A program made the position numbers and the translations under genes. Shown piece by piece: positions 1 to 10,772 of a DNA stretch of 64,000 bases. This stretch comes from Molanna angustata (lineage: Eukaryota; Arthropoda; Insecta; Trichoptera; Molannidae). The notes beneath the pieces were generated by a model. It had not been told where the DNA came from and made no database searches. It was given only the letters and a program-made list of their open reading frames with translations. The stretch's first letter is position 1. Each line of letters opens with the position of its first letter. The stretch spans positions 8,411,186-8,475,185 of the forward strand of contig OY754980.1 of the NCBI GenBank assembly GCA_963576475.1. Reading direction: 5' to 3'.

Positions 1-400
1 GTTTGCATCCAGGATGTGCCAGCATATCTTGTTATATCGTCCCTCCACCGCAGCTGCGGCCGCCCCACACCTCTCTTTGTCATACGAGGTCTCCAAGTCA
101 CCACTCTCTTTGTCCACTTCTCGTCCGAGCTTCTGGCTACGTGTCCCGCCCATTTCCATTTCAGAGTCGCCACACGGTGGATTATATCTGTTACTTTTGT
201 TCTCTTAGTGACAGACCCAGCATGGATCTTTCCATAGCTCTTTGGGTGACTCGCAGCACACACGCTTCATATACTTTCCTTTTCCGGTTTATGGGTGTTT
301 TCCGATTTTTCAATATATATCCCATTTTTCCGAAGGCAGCCCAACTTAGTCCAATCCTTCTTTTGATTTCAACCGTCTGGTTTTCTTTATCCAGTCTAAT
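1..400 (-). pseudogene. RTE-type LINE reverse transcriptase, C-terminal relic
   Basis: Read on the minus strand this matches the region after the RT palm of the RTE-like LINEs elsewhere in the window (20988-21977, 58094-59000). The upstream part reads ENQTVEIKRRIGLSWAAFGK, then QRAMERSMLGLSLR. After a frameshift near 190-200 a second open stretch reads LKWKWAGHVAR and GVGRPQLRWRDDI, running off the window start. Compared with the 58 kb copy, about 20 codons are missing in frame between ACVL and RVTQ. The catalytic FADD part is absent. It is a dead 5'-truncated LINE copy whose 3' end lies outside the window. Confidence 0.85.
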
Positions 401-999
401 GCTAACACTGTGGAAACACTGGTTAGTAGGAAGAAATTGCCATACAGCATTAAACTCGCCACTTGCGCATGGTGCAAGGAAGTGTTCATTATTATTATTG
501 ATATAAAACATACTATGTTTGAAGATTTATTTTGGTCTTCAGATTTTTTTTTAATATATTCGAATAATGAAATCGATAATTATTTTTGATAACCCTACTG
601 CCGGCGCACGATGTTAAATATTTAATTGCTTTTACCCTCATCGTAAAAAAATATATGTACCATTTAAATTTGAATTTACAAACGTTTTGCTTTGATTACG
701 ATTTACGATATCAAAATTTTATTATTTGGTTTTCAACGCGTTATTTATTACGCGATTGTTTTAATATCGAGATAATATCCCCGTGGACGACGTATAGGTA
801 TGTTTGTATTTTTTAAATAAAACAATATTTTGGCAGTATCTTCCCTTAATGCGGTCCTACACAACAAACATTATTAGAAAAAACACATTAAGTACCTATC
901 GTGATTTTCATACAGTATTATTTATAAAGAACAAGGGACATCACCTCAAGACGATAACGATGACCAACTCACTCTATGTTTTTCCATCCGACGGCATTT
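401..999. other. AT-rich intergenic sequence, no gene seen
   Basis: The short open frames at 586-816 and 804-1040 have no recognisable motif, no codon-use signal and overlap only AT-rich DNA. I see no feature here. Confidence 0.5.
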
Positions 1000-1003
1000 T
1001 TAA

Positions 1004-1495
1004 CCCTTTCTTAACCAATGATTCCAATTGGAATCATTAATGTATTTTATGTATATCTCAATGAAAATTGATATCAGCTGTGTTATTTCTCTTCTAAATT
1101 ATTAATTACAATATTTTTGATCGCTTACAATACTGAGAATGACGGAAAATTCTGTACTCGGTTATTGCGAATCGGTTATTGTACAGTTGTAAACTCGGTT
1201 ATTGCGAAATGTGCTTTTCTCAAATAAATGTTATAAATGTGAGTTTTTTTTTGTTTTCTAGCATGCTATATATTTTTTAATTAGATAATTATATTTTCTT
1301 TAATCTCTAATAATAATTAAAAATGCAAGATTTTTTATTTTATGAAAAGTATATGAATGATGACAATTGGAATCGTCAAAAAGGAAAAAAAAATATATAA
1401 AAACTATCAAAATCTCTTTATAATCACATATTTTGCCCATTTTTTATGAAACATATTTATTTTCATAATGCTTTCATAATTCGGTTAAGAAAGGG
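1004..1495. mobile_element. piggyBac-like MITE
   Basis: The ends are perfect 13-bp inverted repeats, CCCTTTCTTAACC at 1004-1016 and its reverse complement at 1483-1495. The left end is preceded by TTAA (1000-1003) and the right end is followed by TTGA (1496-1499), one substitution from TTAA. Ends starting CCC and ending GGG inside a TTAA duplication are typical of the piggyBac superfamily. Just inside the left end is a 22-bp perfect palindrome (1017-1038), and a related motif ACAATTGGAATCGTC lies inside the right end. It has no coding capacity and is therefore a non-autonomous derivative. Confidence 0.75.
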
Positions 1496-1499
1496 TTGA

Positions 1500-1706
1500 G
1501 ATTATTTTCAAATGATCAGTTTCTCATTATTAAAATATATAGAACTTTCAAAATTTCATTGATAAGGGAACTGAATAAGAAGGCATAATTGGTGAACGTT
1601 GCGCAAGCGCAACGATCACGTAACCAGCCGATGGCAGGTCGTAAGTTCTGTAGGTGGCTTTAGTTTCTTTTTCTCCTATAATATTCTAACGTCATCTACA
1701 TTGAGA
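1500..1706 (+). mobile_element. CTCAATAGA-type MITE, copy 1
   Basis: Shares blocks with the copies at 10911, 36481 and 50215: ATAGAACTTTCAAAA, a GGCATAATTGGTGAACG block, a hairpin CGTTGCG-CAAG-CGCAACG, and a right end of the type TCTATTGAG (here CTACATTGAG). The left terminus is unclear because it abuts the piggyBac-like element. Confidence 0.55.
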
Positions 1707-1845
1707 AGTTAGTTAATTTGTCAAAATATAATTTTTAGAACTGGAAAAATGCGCATTGGACAAAACCAGTCGTGGTTCCAATAAAGTATTAGTCTTATTA
1801 TTATTTAAATAAAATCTTATTTTATTCTTTGATATCGGACATCGA

Positions 1846-1960
1846 ACCTCCGCATTCGAGGGTAGTTTTAAATATGCTTCCTCAAAGTAGGTACTGGAAT
1901 GAGTTGCCGCAGAACATACGTGCGATGACCTCTGCAGAGTTTTAAGAAACACTGCAAGAT
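1846..1960 (+). pseudogene. LINE reverse transcriptase C-terminal relic (CR1/L2/jockey type)
   Basis: The plus strand translates to RYWNELPQNIRAMTSAEF and then a stop. The WN-x-LP-x-x-IR motif marks the end of ORF2 in many CR1/L2/jockey-like LINEs. About 40 codons upstream are open without a start codon. The RT core is missing, so this is a 5'-truncated copy. Its probable 3'UTR follows to the ATT repeat near 2236-2260. Confidence 0.6.
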
Positions 1961-2262
1961 ATGGTTATTGAACCAACAAGGGTTCCAGCAGTAAAAAAAG
2001 AGAAGGAAGAAATGCATTTTATTTTTAATTATCTTATTAAATTTTTATAGGTTATGACATGTGATCTGTTCTCAATGTTTTTTGTTGTCCCGAGGCTTTG
2101 CTGAAAACCAGCAGCATTCCAGGGATACCTGGTAGTGCGAAGCTGAGCAATAGCCTTTTTGTTGTCCATTGTGGTTCAAAATTGTATATATATTCTTGTT
2201 TTTATGTGATGTAACAATAATGGCAACAAGTAAACGGTTTATTATTATTATTATTATACGTA
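1961..2262 (+). repeat. probable LINE 3'UTR ending in an ATT microsatellite
   Basis: Follows the relic above and contains CCCGAGGCTTTGCTG and GCTGAGCAATAGCC blocks, ending in (ATT)n. Simple-repeat tails of this kind are common at LINE 3' ends. Confidence 0.4.
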
Positions 2263-2361
2263 GATTGATCTCGGTTATGATCCGGTAATTTCCTTCACAA
2301 CGGAGCGTACTCAAGTTGTGAGGCTATGTGTTTGTGTGTCTGTGTGGTTGTGTGTAGTTTT

Positions 2362-2784
2362 TTAAAGTGGTACCTGTAGAAATTTTCTGACTATTGTGCA
2401 TGTGTTGATAATTGTAGTTTTTTGTATGTTGGTGATTACGTATGGGGGTAACTTTAGTATGTCTATATTTTTTTGGAGAGTTTTTGGTATGATGCCTGTA
2501 GACGATAATATTATTGGGACTATTGTTACTTTTTCTTGTTTCCACTGTGATTTTATCTGTTCTGCTAAAGGTATGTATTTATCTATTTTTTCTAAATGTT
2601 TCTTTTGTAGATTTGCTGTATTTGGTATCGATATTTCTATTAGATATGTGTGTTTATGTATTTTGTCGATTAATGTAATGTCTGGTCGGTTATGTAGGTT
2701 TGTTCTGTCTGTGATTATGTCTCTATTCCAGTATAGTTTGTAGTTATCATTTTCTGTTACAGCTGGGGGTGTGTATTGATACCA
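2362..2784 (-). pseudogene. LINE C-terminal domain with PD-type endonuclease-like motif
   Basis: One uninterrupted minus-strand frame of about 140 codons without an ATG ends at TAA 2362-2364. It begins YTPPAVTENDNYKLYWNRD, continues with NRPDITLIDK and YLIEISIPN, and ends with IINTCTIVRKFL. The RPD...YLI(E/D) arrangement resembles the restriction-like endonuclease motif at the C-terminus of R2/R4/NeSL-type LINEs. That assignment is inferred from motif shape. The RT domain is absent. The fragment is bounded upstream by an ATT microsatellite at 2785-2812. Its lack of stops suggests it is younger than neighbouring relics. Confidence 0.6.
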
Positions 2785-2812
2785 CTATTATTATTATTAT
2801 TATTATTATTAT
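2785..2812. repeat. (ATT)n microsatellite
   Basis: A short trinucleotide tract at the truncated end of the adjacent LINE fragment. Confidence 0.85.
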
Positions 2813-2926
2813 ATTGACATAAGAATTATAACAAGTAATTTTTCCATACTTGTTACCAAAGAAATTCTCCGAAAAATATGGATAATCTCTTTTGCTTCCT
2901 TCCAATGTATTTATAAACCTGAAATA

Positions 2927-3409
2927 AAGCGCACTTTACACAAACGAGGTTTTAAACGCGGTCCGATTTTCAACGCTTAAAACAGCACCCAAAATACAGG
3001 TTACTCAAAACACCGCTTTACATGAGTATTATTTTCCCCATTACTTGCGACCCCTATTATTCCAATTACGAAAAAGTAAATATGCCATTTATGTAAAAAG
3101 TAGCAACATTTTCATTTGTGCTTGTACCGCGTTTCGTTCAACAGTGTTTTATCTTTCTCTCATTTGACTACCCGGCATTTGACTTGAATTGGACACGATT
3201 AGATTTTTTTTAGATCGTCACTTTGTTATTTTTGTTTTAAAACAATGCATTCTGGTCGAGAGACGCCAAATAAACAAAAGATACCGCGAACGTCAAAATC
3301 AACACAACAAAAATGGCAGCCATGTTAATTTGTCGGCAACGAATAATTTTACAGATTTCTGTTTTACAAAAAACTGAAACAAAAAACCTCGTCTGTGTAA
3401 AGTGCGCTT
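2927..3409. mobile_element. non-autonomous DNA transposon with 26-bp inverted repeats
   Basis: The left end AAGCGCACTTTACACA... (2927-2952) matches the reverse complement of the right end (3384-3409) at 25 of 26 positions. The 430-bp interior has no transposase; the open frame at 3189-3377 is meaningless. The flanks (left TAAA, right TTAA-like) do not give a clean target duplication, so the superfamily is not assigned. Confidence 0.6.
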
Positions 3410-4190
3410 AAGAGTTTACTCTTGATTCTCCTGTCTGCATCTTATGCCTATCTATCGCTCAACTTTTTTCCTTGTGAATATTTTCGAACAATTTTGTTGA
3501 TTGAGTATTTGACAAACACCCTTAACAAGACAAAACAAAACAATGTGAAATTTTTTTCAATTTTCATCACTTTATAAAGGATTTTTTTTTATTTTCGTTT
3601 GTATATGTACACTTAAAATAAAAAGTGTGTCTGTGTTTTGTCTTTGATTTTTTTTTATAAATTAAAGAAATAAAACTAGAGACACAAAATATGTTTTGGC
3701 CAACCGACCGATATTTTGATCGGGTTAATCAGTACGAAGATGTACGTATATTATACAAGTGCGCATATTTCAACGATTCGTTGTCGACCGATCTTACATA
3801 CAAACTATCGGCCGATTTAAAAGTCTATAGTGTGCGATTGCTCTTAGTGATGTATAATATTCATTTATTTTATTTAATCATATTTTTGTACATAATATTA
3901 TAAAAACTCTTCCTGGGTTGTGCCCGACTTTTGGACTTTTTCACTTTTTCACAGGACACAGAAATTTTAAGAGTTATCTTCAACGTTTTAAAATTGCCTC
4001 CTCTGCCTCATGTCAGTTTTGTCAATAACCAGACCAAACTTCGGAACATATCCTGTGGGATTATTGCCACCAAATGGTGTTCTCTTATAGATCGCATCTC
4101 CTTGTTGCTGTCCGTGGGCCGCTTCAAGGTCTCATTGGTCACGCGGATTTTGTAATCTCGAAGAACACTTTTAAAGCCTTTAATGATTTA
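3410..4190. other. unassigned sequence with one unidentified GC-richer segment
   Basis: Mostly AT-rich. The 3940-4170 segment is less AT-rich. On the minus strand it can be read as GGNNPTGYVPKFGLVIDKTD, which looks protein-like but is short and flanked by stops. I do not recognise it; it may be a worn LINE or gene fragment. Confidence 0.3.
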
Positions 4191-4191
4191 A

Positions 4192-5132
4192 AGCCTGCAT
4201 GTAACATATGAGATCCAAATGTTGATGGCGATAGTATGCATAATTAAATAATACGTACCAAACAATAAACGCTTAAACACAAATTAATAAATATTGTAAG
4301 ATATTTTGTTTTCTATATAAAACATGTAGGTATGTATGTCAGGATAGGGTTATGTGGAGGCCAGTCTGTTTTTCTTACCCAGAATATGAAAACAGCCTGA
4401 TGTATGTTTGCAGATTAAGATGTTATCCAACTATTGAGTGAGATATTGTGTAGTGTATACCTACTGCCTTACAAATTGTATGAAACGATGTAGTCACTAA
4501 ATTCAATTTTTTTCAAAATTGTTTAAAAATAGTTTGAGATGTAATACTACAATGTTAATATTTTTATAGAAAATTAAATTGTCTAGTCGGTGTGTTTCGA
4601 CTTTTTTCGTTTTCGATATTAAAAAAAATGGAAATATAGGCAGTTCAACACATAAATTTATCAAATAAATGTTTTTCTTAATCAAAAATGTTTGAGACAC
4701 TCTGAATCTTTTTGAAAAAATGAATTTGAGATTTTATATTTTTCTATATGCATACAATTTACAGGATAAGATAGAACATCTTAAATGGTTTTTGAAAATA
4801 ATAAAGTAAAAATTCAATAGTTGATGGCCCCTGACTGATACAAATTCAAAATTCTCTAAATATCTATATATTCTGAAATTTTGGGCATTGTGAATTGAGC
4901 GGATCAAAAGGTATAAGGGACGGACGGAAACACAGACACACGTAATGTTCTACTTCAAATTCTGAATTTATCCATATATATGTATATGTAGAACATATAA
5001 ATATGCTACGAAGCCTCTAAGTTGATATTTTTCGCATGCAAAAAGTCCACTACACCATACAAAATATTCCTTCATACACGCGTCTTTCGATTCATTAAGG
5101 GAACTAAATTCTCTTAAACGAATCGACAGTTT
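4192..5132 (-). mobile_element. Helitron-like non-autonomous element, copy A (diverged)
   Basis: Reverse orientation. The 3' end near 4192-4220 has GCATGTAACATATGAGATCC, the counterpart of the 3' hairpin and inverted repeat in copies B-D. The 5' end near 5117-5132 keeps ATCGACAGTT. Internal blocks match the other copies (the poly-T/A regions, the segment around 4500, and the segment before the TG tract). The TG tract itself has decayed to ACACAGACACACG near 4929-4942. Both termini carry substitutions, so this copy is older than B and C. Confidence 0.65.
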
Positions 5133-5803
5133 CATATACATTTTTTTAATTTAATCAAAATATTAAGCTAGAAATACACAAATTCTGAGAGTTTCAGAAC
5201 TTTCACTAGTCGGAACGTTAGTTAAAAATCAATTTTATTGCAATATTGCAGTAGGGACAAAATAATTGTACGTATATTATTAATATACGCCAAAATCTTA
5301 AATGTACGTTTCAACGATATGTTAAATTTGATACATTAAAAGTAAAATATAACAGACAATGTAATACAATATGTTTATTGACATCAAGACACGATCTGAA
5401 CGAGTAATTATAGTATTCAAACATGACATTAATCATAATATGTGTGCGACATAATATTTCATCTCCCTATGCTGTTGGTACCTACATATGACAGATGATG
5501 TAAAGTTGACATCAACTGTCAACTAGTATTATGCGTTCCCTTTCATAGTTGACGTCTCAGTTGCTTCAACCGTAAACCAATATGGAGCGTCTATGTTGAC
5601 ACAGTCTAAAATGTTTGTTTTCTCAGATGTCATGTTGGTACCCGTGAGTTTGGCGCGGTCTACAGGGGTAAAAACACAACAAAAAACGATGTAGGTAAAT
5701 AAATAGACAATGTCCTTGACATTGAAATTGTTTTTTCGTACTTTCCCACACAAAACTAAATCCTTTTTTTTTCTCCACAACTAACTAGATAGGTATTGAA
5801 TTA
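5133..5803. other. unassigned sequence
   Basis: AT-rich, with a slightly less AT-rich stretch at 5500-5780. The minus-strand frame 5529-5780 has no recognisable domain. I see nothing else. Confidence 0.4.
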
Positions 5804-6081
5804 TGGAGAATTATTTATTTATTTATTAATAAATTAATTAATAATTTTATTTATTTAATTATTTACGTATTTATTTATTTATGTATTAATTTATTAATTA
5901 ATTAATTATTTTTTTTTATTTATTTATTTATTTATTTATTAGTTATTTATTTATTTTTCCATTTATATTTTTATTTATTATCTAATGTATTTATTTATTT
6001 ATGTTTTTATTTGTTTATATATTTATTTATTTAATTATTTATTTATTTATTATTTATTTATTTATTAATTTATTTATTTAG

Positions 6082-6152
<71 letters not shown>

Positions 6153-6233
6153 TTTTTTCATTTATATTTTTATTTATTATCTAATGTAAGTATTTATTTA
6201 TGTTTTTATTTGGTTATATATTTATTAATTTTT

Positions 6234-6319
<86 letters not shown>

Positions 6320-6344
6320 TTAATTAATCAATTTATTTATTGAT

Positions 6345-6443
<99 letters not shown>

Positions 6444-6444
6444 T
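5804..6444. repeat. (TTTA)n microsatellite, about 640 bp
   Basis: A long tetranucleotide array with scattered TTAA and TTTG interruptions, purest at 6280-6444. Such tracts often expand from LINE tails, but no LINE body is visible beside it. Confidence 0.95.
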
Positions 6445-7264
6445 GAAGGCACCAACAGAGCACTGGCACATACAAATTAAAATATGTCACACAGTCAAAA
6501 CTAAATAATTATAAAATATAAATAATTATCGACTGAAATCATCATCGAAGTCCACAATAATCTAAAGTAAAAAATAAACATCCTACCTACTCTAGAATAA
6601 AGAAAAATATTTAAAAAAAATCAAGTTCCAGGTACCTACCCAACCATCGATCGAACGAAGACAATAATTAAACAATAAATAAACAAAAGATATAAAGAAT
6701 AAAATTAAACACAAAGTATAAATACTTGTACACAAAGTATGTATATATCTACTGTACTTATTTAATTATTTATTTCATTTAGGGGAAACATACAGCAATT
6801 TATAATCCATAAGTATAACAATAACAAATATCAGGAATTTGCCAATATAGTTCCCACAACATGCGTTTATAAATATGTATATAAAAAAAGAAAGAATCTT
6901 ATGTACAAGTGCGCAAAGGCGGGAATATTATTCACAATATTTAAGCGTTATTTTTAACTATTATTTTAACGTTTGTATAACTTGGTATAGTTTATTTTTT
7001 TTCTAAATTATTATTTTATCTCATATATTTGTATGATATATTTTCTTGTATGTAGGTACTCATGTGTGTGCATGAGATTTTGTGTGTTTTGTGGATATAC
7101 ATACATATAGGTTTATAAAAAACTTTTAGCGTGTGTATTGATGAACTTTGCTCATGTCGTGTTCACTTCTAAAGGGGCATTGACAGTATATAAAATTGTA
7201 AGGAACACTTTCTTTGCCGTTGTCAGTATCTGTAAGTGTCCCTAATACAAAAAAATATAAAAAA
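6445..7264. other. AT-rich sequence, no feature seen
   Basis: No open frame of note and no match to the repeat families recognised elsewhere in the window. Confidence 0.45.
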
Positions 7265-7845
7265 TCACGTAGAGAGTGCGTTTATTTTCTCAATACAATC
7301 ATTATTTAATGACTTTAATATACTAAACATATCGCAATTATATGCAAAGAACGCTTGTACATACACATAGAAAAACATAGACAAACTTGACTCTACGCAT
7401 ACATCTAGACCAACTAGACAGACCGAACAGGCTAAACTCCTAATACCTAGACTCAAGATAACTTTTGGACAAAGAAATTTCCTGTATTTTGGAGTCAAAT
7501 TATACAACGAACTACCTTTAACACTTATGTAGACAAAACAGTAACTTGAAAATATTTAAGCGAGACATTAAAATTTGGATTAAAAAAAAGGGCAGAGACT
7601 ATATTAAAAATAAATTAATCACCTGAACTCATAAAATACTCCCATTGTTACTAACCAAAACTGAAAACTAATAAGACATCTATACACTGTCTCAGAACAG
7701 GTTTCACCTAGTGAGGCAGTTTATGAAAATAGTAAAATATCTGGTAACTATTATGTAACCTAAGTTAAATATATTATAATGCAATAAAAAAAATTTTTGT
7801 TACTAGATTTAAGGAAAAATTGTATTTTATATAATAAAAAAAAAA
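7265..7845 (+). pseudogene. L2/CR1-like LINE 3' end (C-terminus plus 3'UTR)
   Basis: The plus strand reads TFGQRNFLYFGVKLYNELPL near 7460-7525, then frameshifts, then FKRDIKIWIKK-like sequence near 7550-7590. This is the (Y/W)N-x-LP C-terminus of L2/CR1-like ORF2. The 3'UTR follows, with a hairpin at 7685-7720 (ACTGTCTCAGAACAGG...CCTAGTGAGGCAGT) and an A-rich end at 7830-7850. A second copy in inverse orientation lies at 57490-57900 and matches nearly block for block down to the 3' end. The RT core is absent. Confidence 0.7.
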
Positions 7846-8039
7846 ATAAAAAAATCAAATACATAATGGTACACCATGGCGGTTTTATTGCCTAATGGCT
7901 GTATCTTACAACAAACCATATCCATTTGTTGAAGTAATAAGCGTTTAACATTAAGAAACGTCGAATAAAATTTTATCGAAGGTCGGGATTTCCCGATAAA
8001 ACTTCCGGGATTAATTTAAATAAAAAAATAAAACAGTGT

Positions 8040-8260
8040 TTTAGATTCTACGTACTTATATTATTAATTGATGTTAGGGCATCTTCAAGACTATATCCCG
8101 GATAAACCCTACCTTTTTCTGCCTCAGAACAGACTATGTCTAGCAAGGCAGAAAAATTTCCATATGTGTGGAAGAAAAAAAATATTGTAAAATTGTAATT
8201 AGGTATGTATAAATTAAATTGTATTTTATTCCTTTGTAATATTTACACTGTCGGAATTTA
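8040..8260 (+). repeat. LINE 3'UTR relic with conserved hairpin
   Basis: Contains TTCTGCCTCAGAACAG...CTAGCAAGGCAGAA at 8117-8152, a hairpin of the same type as at 7685-7720. A T/A-rich 3' tail follows. No coding part is left. Confidence 0.45.
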
Positions 8261-8559
8261 TTATTCATTCATTCATTTATGTAACCAGTATGTTTGTAAA
8301 TAATAAAAAAAATAATAAAAATAAAATTAAGTAAATAACAAAAAAACTTGCCTCCTAACACGGAAGAGGAAATACGCAGTTCGGCTGCTTGAACGATGAA
8401 ATATTTTTTGAAGAAAAAGTATCGTGCACTGAGTGATTGAGATTGAGACATTAATAATAAACTTATAAGGTTTTTTCTCAGAGTTTAACAGTTTATAATT
8501 CATAATAAGTACTTGATATAAAAAAACAACGAAAAGAAGGACTTTCAGTATTCATAAAA

Positions 8560-8810
8560 TGTATTTTAAATACGACTCGTAATATTAGTAAGGAACCTAA
8601 GAATAATGAAGAAAAATGAATGATTTTTTATGTATCGTCTAAATAATTCACGATACCTTTTTGTTGATATTTGAATATTCGTCTTTAGTCCAATAGATAG
8701 CAACGTTTTAGACAAATCATTTTTATATGAAAAGATGACAGGTTGTAAGCCCTGTAGGTGCCTTGAGTTCCTGGTTCTCCTATAATATTCCAAAGTTGTC
8801 TCTATTGAGA
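8560..8810 (+). mobile_element. CTCAATAGA-type MITE, copy 2 (5' end degraded)
   Basis: The right half is well preserved: GATGACAGGTTGTAAGCCC, CTGTAGGTGCCTTGAG and the end TTGTCTCTATTGAG (8797-8810). The left half is not recognisable. Confidence 0.5.
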
Positions 8811-8967
8811 TAAAAATTATTTGCAATTTGTACGCGAAGACAAATTTTATTTCTCCTTGATGAATACAAATTAGTTTTTAAACTTAAAATCTAATGAATT
8901 ACGACCGAGTATCGACATCTGCGCTATCACAGTACCTAATGATAGATATGCCGTATATATTTAGTAA

Positions 8968-9978
8968 TCCAACTGTCGATTTGTTCAGGAGAACTTTGTT
9001 CTCTTAACATATCGACAATGTATCAAGCCAGAATACGCGAGAATTGTATGGAGAGGTCTACTTTTTTCACGGCTTTTCCAACTTTGAAGTCAAAAAACAC
9101 CAACTTAGAGGCTTCGCAGCATATATGTTCCATACACGGATTTACTCAGAATTCGGAGTAGAACATTTCGTGTGTCTGTGTGTCTGTGTGTGTGTCTGTG
9201 TGTGTGTCTGTGTGTGTGTGTGTGTGTGTCCTTATAACTTTTGATCCGCTCAATTTACAGAGCCCAAAATTTCAGAATATATACACAGTTATAGGCCTAC
9301 AAAACTTTTTTACTCAAAATTTTGAATTTTTGTTTCAGTCAGGGGTTATCAACTTTTGCATTTTTATTTTATTTTTCCATATATCTCAGAAACCATAAAA
9401 GTTAGAACTTTGAAAATTGGTACAAACATAGACAAATACAAAATCTCAAATCAGTTTTTTCAAAAAAATTCCAGGGTTTCTCAAACATTTTTTATTAAGA
9501 AAAATATTTTTTTTATGATAAATTTATGAGTTAAACTGCCTATATTTTCATTTTTTTTTTAAATATCGAAAAAAGCCGAAACACCCCAACTAGATTTTTT
9601 TTTTCTATAAAAAAATATTCACATGGTATTAGCACATCTCAAACTTTTTTTAACAATTTTTATAAAAATTGAATGTAGTGACGACATTGCTTCATACAAT
9701 TTGTAGGGCAGTCGCCTATACACAATATGTAAGAAGACTTAATAGTTTGATAGGTACTTATGTAATCTCCAAACATACATACAGAACCATCATGCTGTTT
9801 TCATATTCCGGGTAGGAAAACAGGACTGACCTCCATACTGTCCTATCTTGACATACATACCAGCATGTGTTAAAATTTTCAATAATTTGGATTTATGGGT
9901 TTATAGTTTGTTTCTTATTCTTCAACTATACATACTATCGCTATCGACAGTTGGATCTCATGTGTTACATGCAACTAG
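8968..9978 (+). mobile_element. Helitron-like non-autonomous element, copy B (complete)
   Basis: Starts TCCAACTGTCGAT (8968-8980) directly after A, and ends CTAG (9975-9978) directly before T, as expected for Helitron insertion between A and T. Just before the 3' end is ATCGACAGTTGGA, the exact inverse of the 5' terminus, and a small hairpin CATGT-GTT-ACATG five bases or fewer from CTAG. A TG/TCTG microsatellite lies at 9174-9230. The element is 1011 bp with no Rep or helicase coding sequence. An open frame at 9044-9244 recurs in copy C but only because the DNA is repeated. Confidence 0.8.
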
Positions 9979-10424
9979 TCTTATAAACACGTTATGTTAG
10001 TTAAATACTGTTTAAACGATTCCTTAAAAAGCAACGCAGCATCCATTAAACCATTTTTAACAGCTAACATCTTCGTGCGCCATCATCCATCATTGACAAC
10101 CTAAAATATTATAACCCTCCTCTCTCATTACCTTAACATCACGGAAATATAATCCTAATGCGAGGGGGCGCATGTTTTAAAACTGTCTGATGGTGCCTTT
10201 CTGTGATGTTTCGCATTATATACTGTATATATTATGGCTCTCTTCCCCACACAACTTACGAAATAATTATGATGTCTTTAGATACTAATTTATAACACGT
10301 TGTTATGACATTTTCTACAGCGCGCAAGTGATTCGAAACCAGTGGATTGGGAATTTTGTGTTAAAGGTTGATTTCTTAGGGAAATTATTAAAAAAAAACG
10401 GTGCCACTATTTTTACGACCGGAA
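9979..10424. other. unassigned sequence
   Basis: No recognisable repeat or gene. The open frame at 10328-10603 crosses a perfect inverted repeat and is not convincing. Confidence 0.4.
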
Positions 10425-10451
10425 TTGGCGGGAAAAGCGTTTTCCCGCCAA
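10425..10451. repeat. perfect 12-bp inverted repeat with E2F-like half sites
   Basis: TTGGCGGGAAAA, a GCG loop, then TTTTCCCGCCAA. Each arm contains TTTCCCGCC, which fits the E2F consensus. Whether it binds E2F is not known from sequence. It may instead be part of the foldback element just to the right. Confidence 0.75.
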
Positions 10452-10456
10452 AAAGT

Positions 10457-10772
10457 GTCTATTTACACGGCAAATTTTCTGACGTCGTCTATGTTTTTAG
10501 GTCATTTATAACCATAGAAAGCGCAGATAAATCAAAATACAAAAACATTTACCTTTGTCATTTTTTCAATGGTCATCAAAATGCATCATGGAAACCAACT
10601 TGAAGAAAAACTAAATAATATTGGCATCTTATTACATTTACTTAATTTTATAAATCATTTTTTCATCGAGATCTACAATTATAACAAAGTATAACTTGAT
10701 TTATCTGCGTTTTCTGTGGTTATTTTTGGTTTTCGTCTATGGTTGAGTCGTGTAAATAGTCGTAGCCTAAAA
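10457..10772. mobile_element. foldback-type element
   Basis: The left blocks CTATTTACACG (10459) and ATAACCATAGAAAGCGCAGA (from 10508) recur inverted on the right as TCTGCGTTTTCTGTGGTTAT (10704-10723) and CGTGTAAATAG (10749-10759). The arms span roughly 80 bp with one internal length difference. No transposase is present. Confidence 0.5.

Noticed and set aside
3..506. A 167-codon plus-strand frame at the window start
   Set aside because: It is the antisense shadow of the RTE relic, shown by the conserved motifs on the minus strand.
3931..4155. A 74-codon frame in a GC-richer patch
   Set aside because: Both strands give partly plausible peptides, neither with a known motif; not enough to call.
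5804..6444. Origin, scaffold attachment or centromeric function for the TTTA tract
   Set aside because: Only simple repeat is visible; no supporting elements.
9044..9244. A 66-codon frame that recurs at 39097-39309 with the same start (MYGEVYFFHGFSNFEVKK)
   Set aside because: Both lie in copies of the Helitron-like repeat and run into the TG microsatellite; similarity is due to DNA duplication and other copies have it broken.
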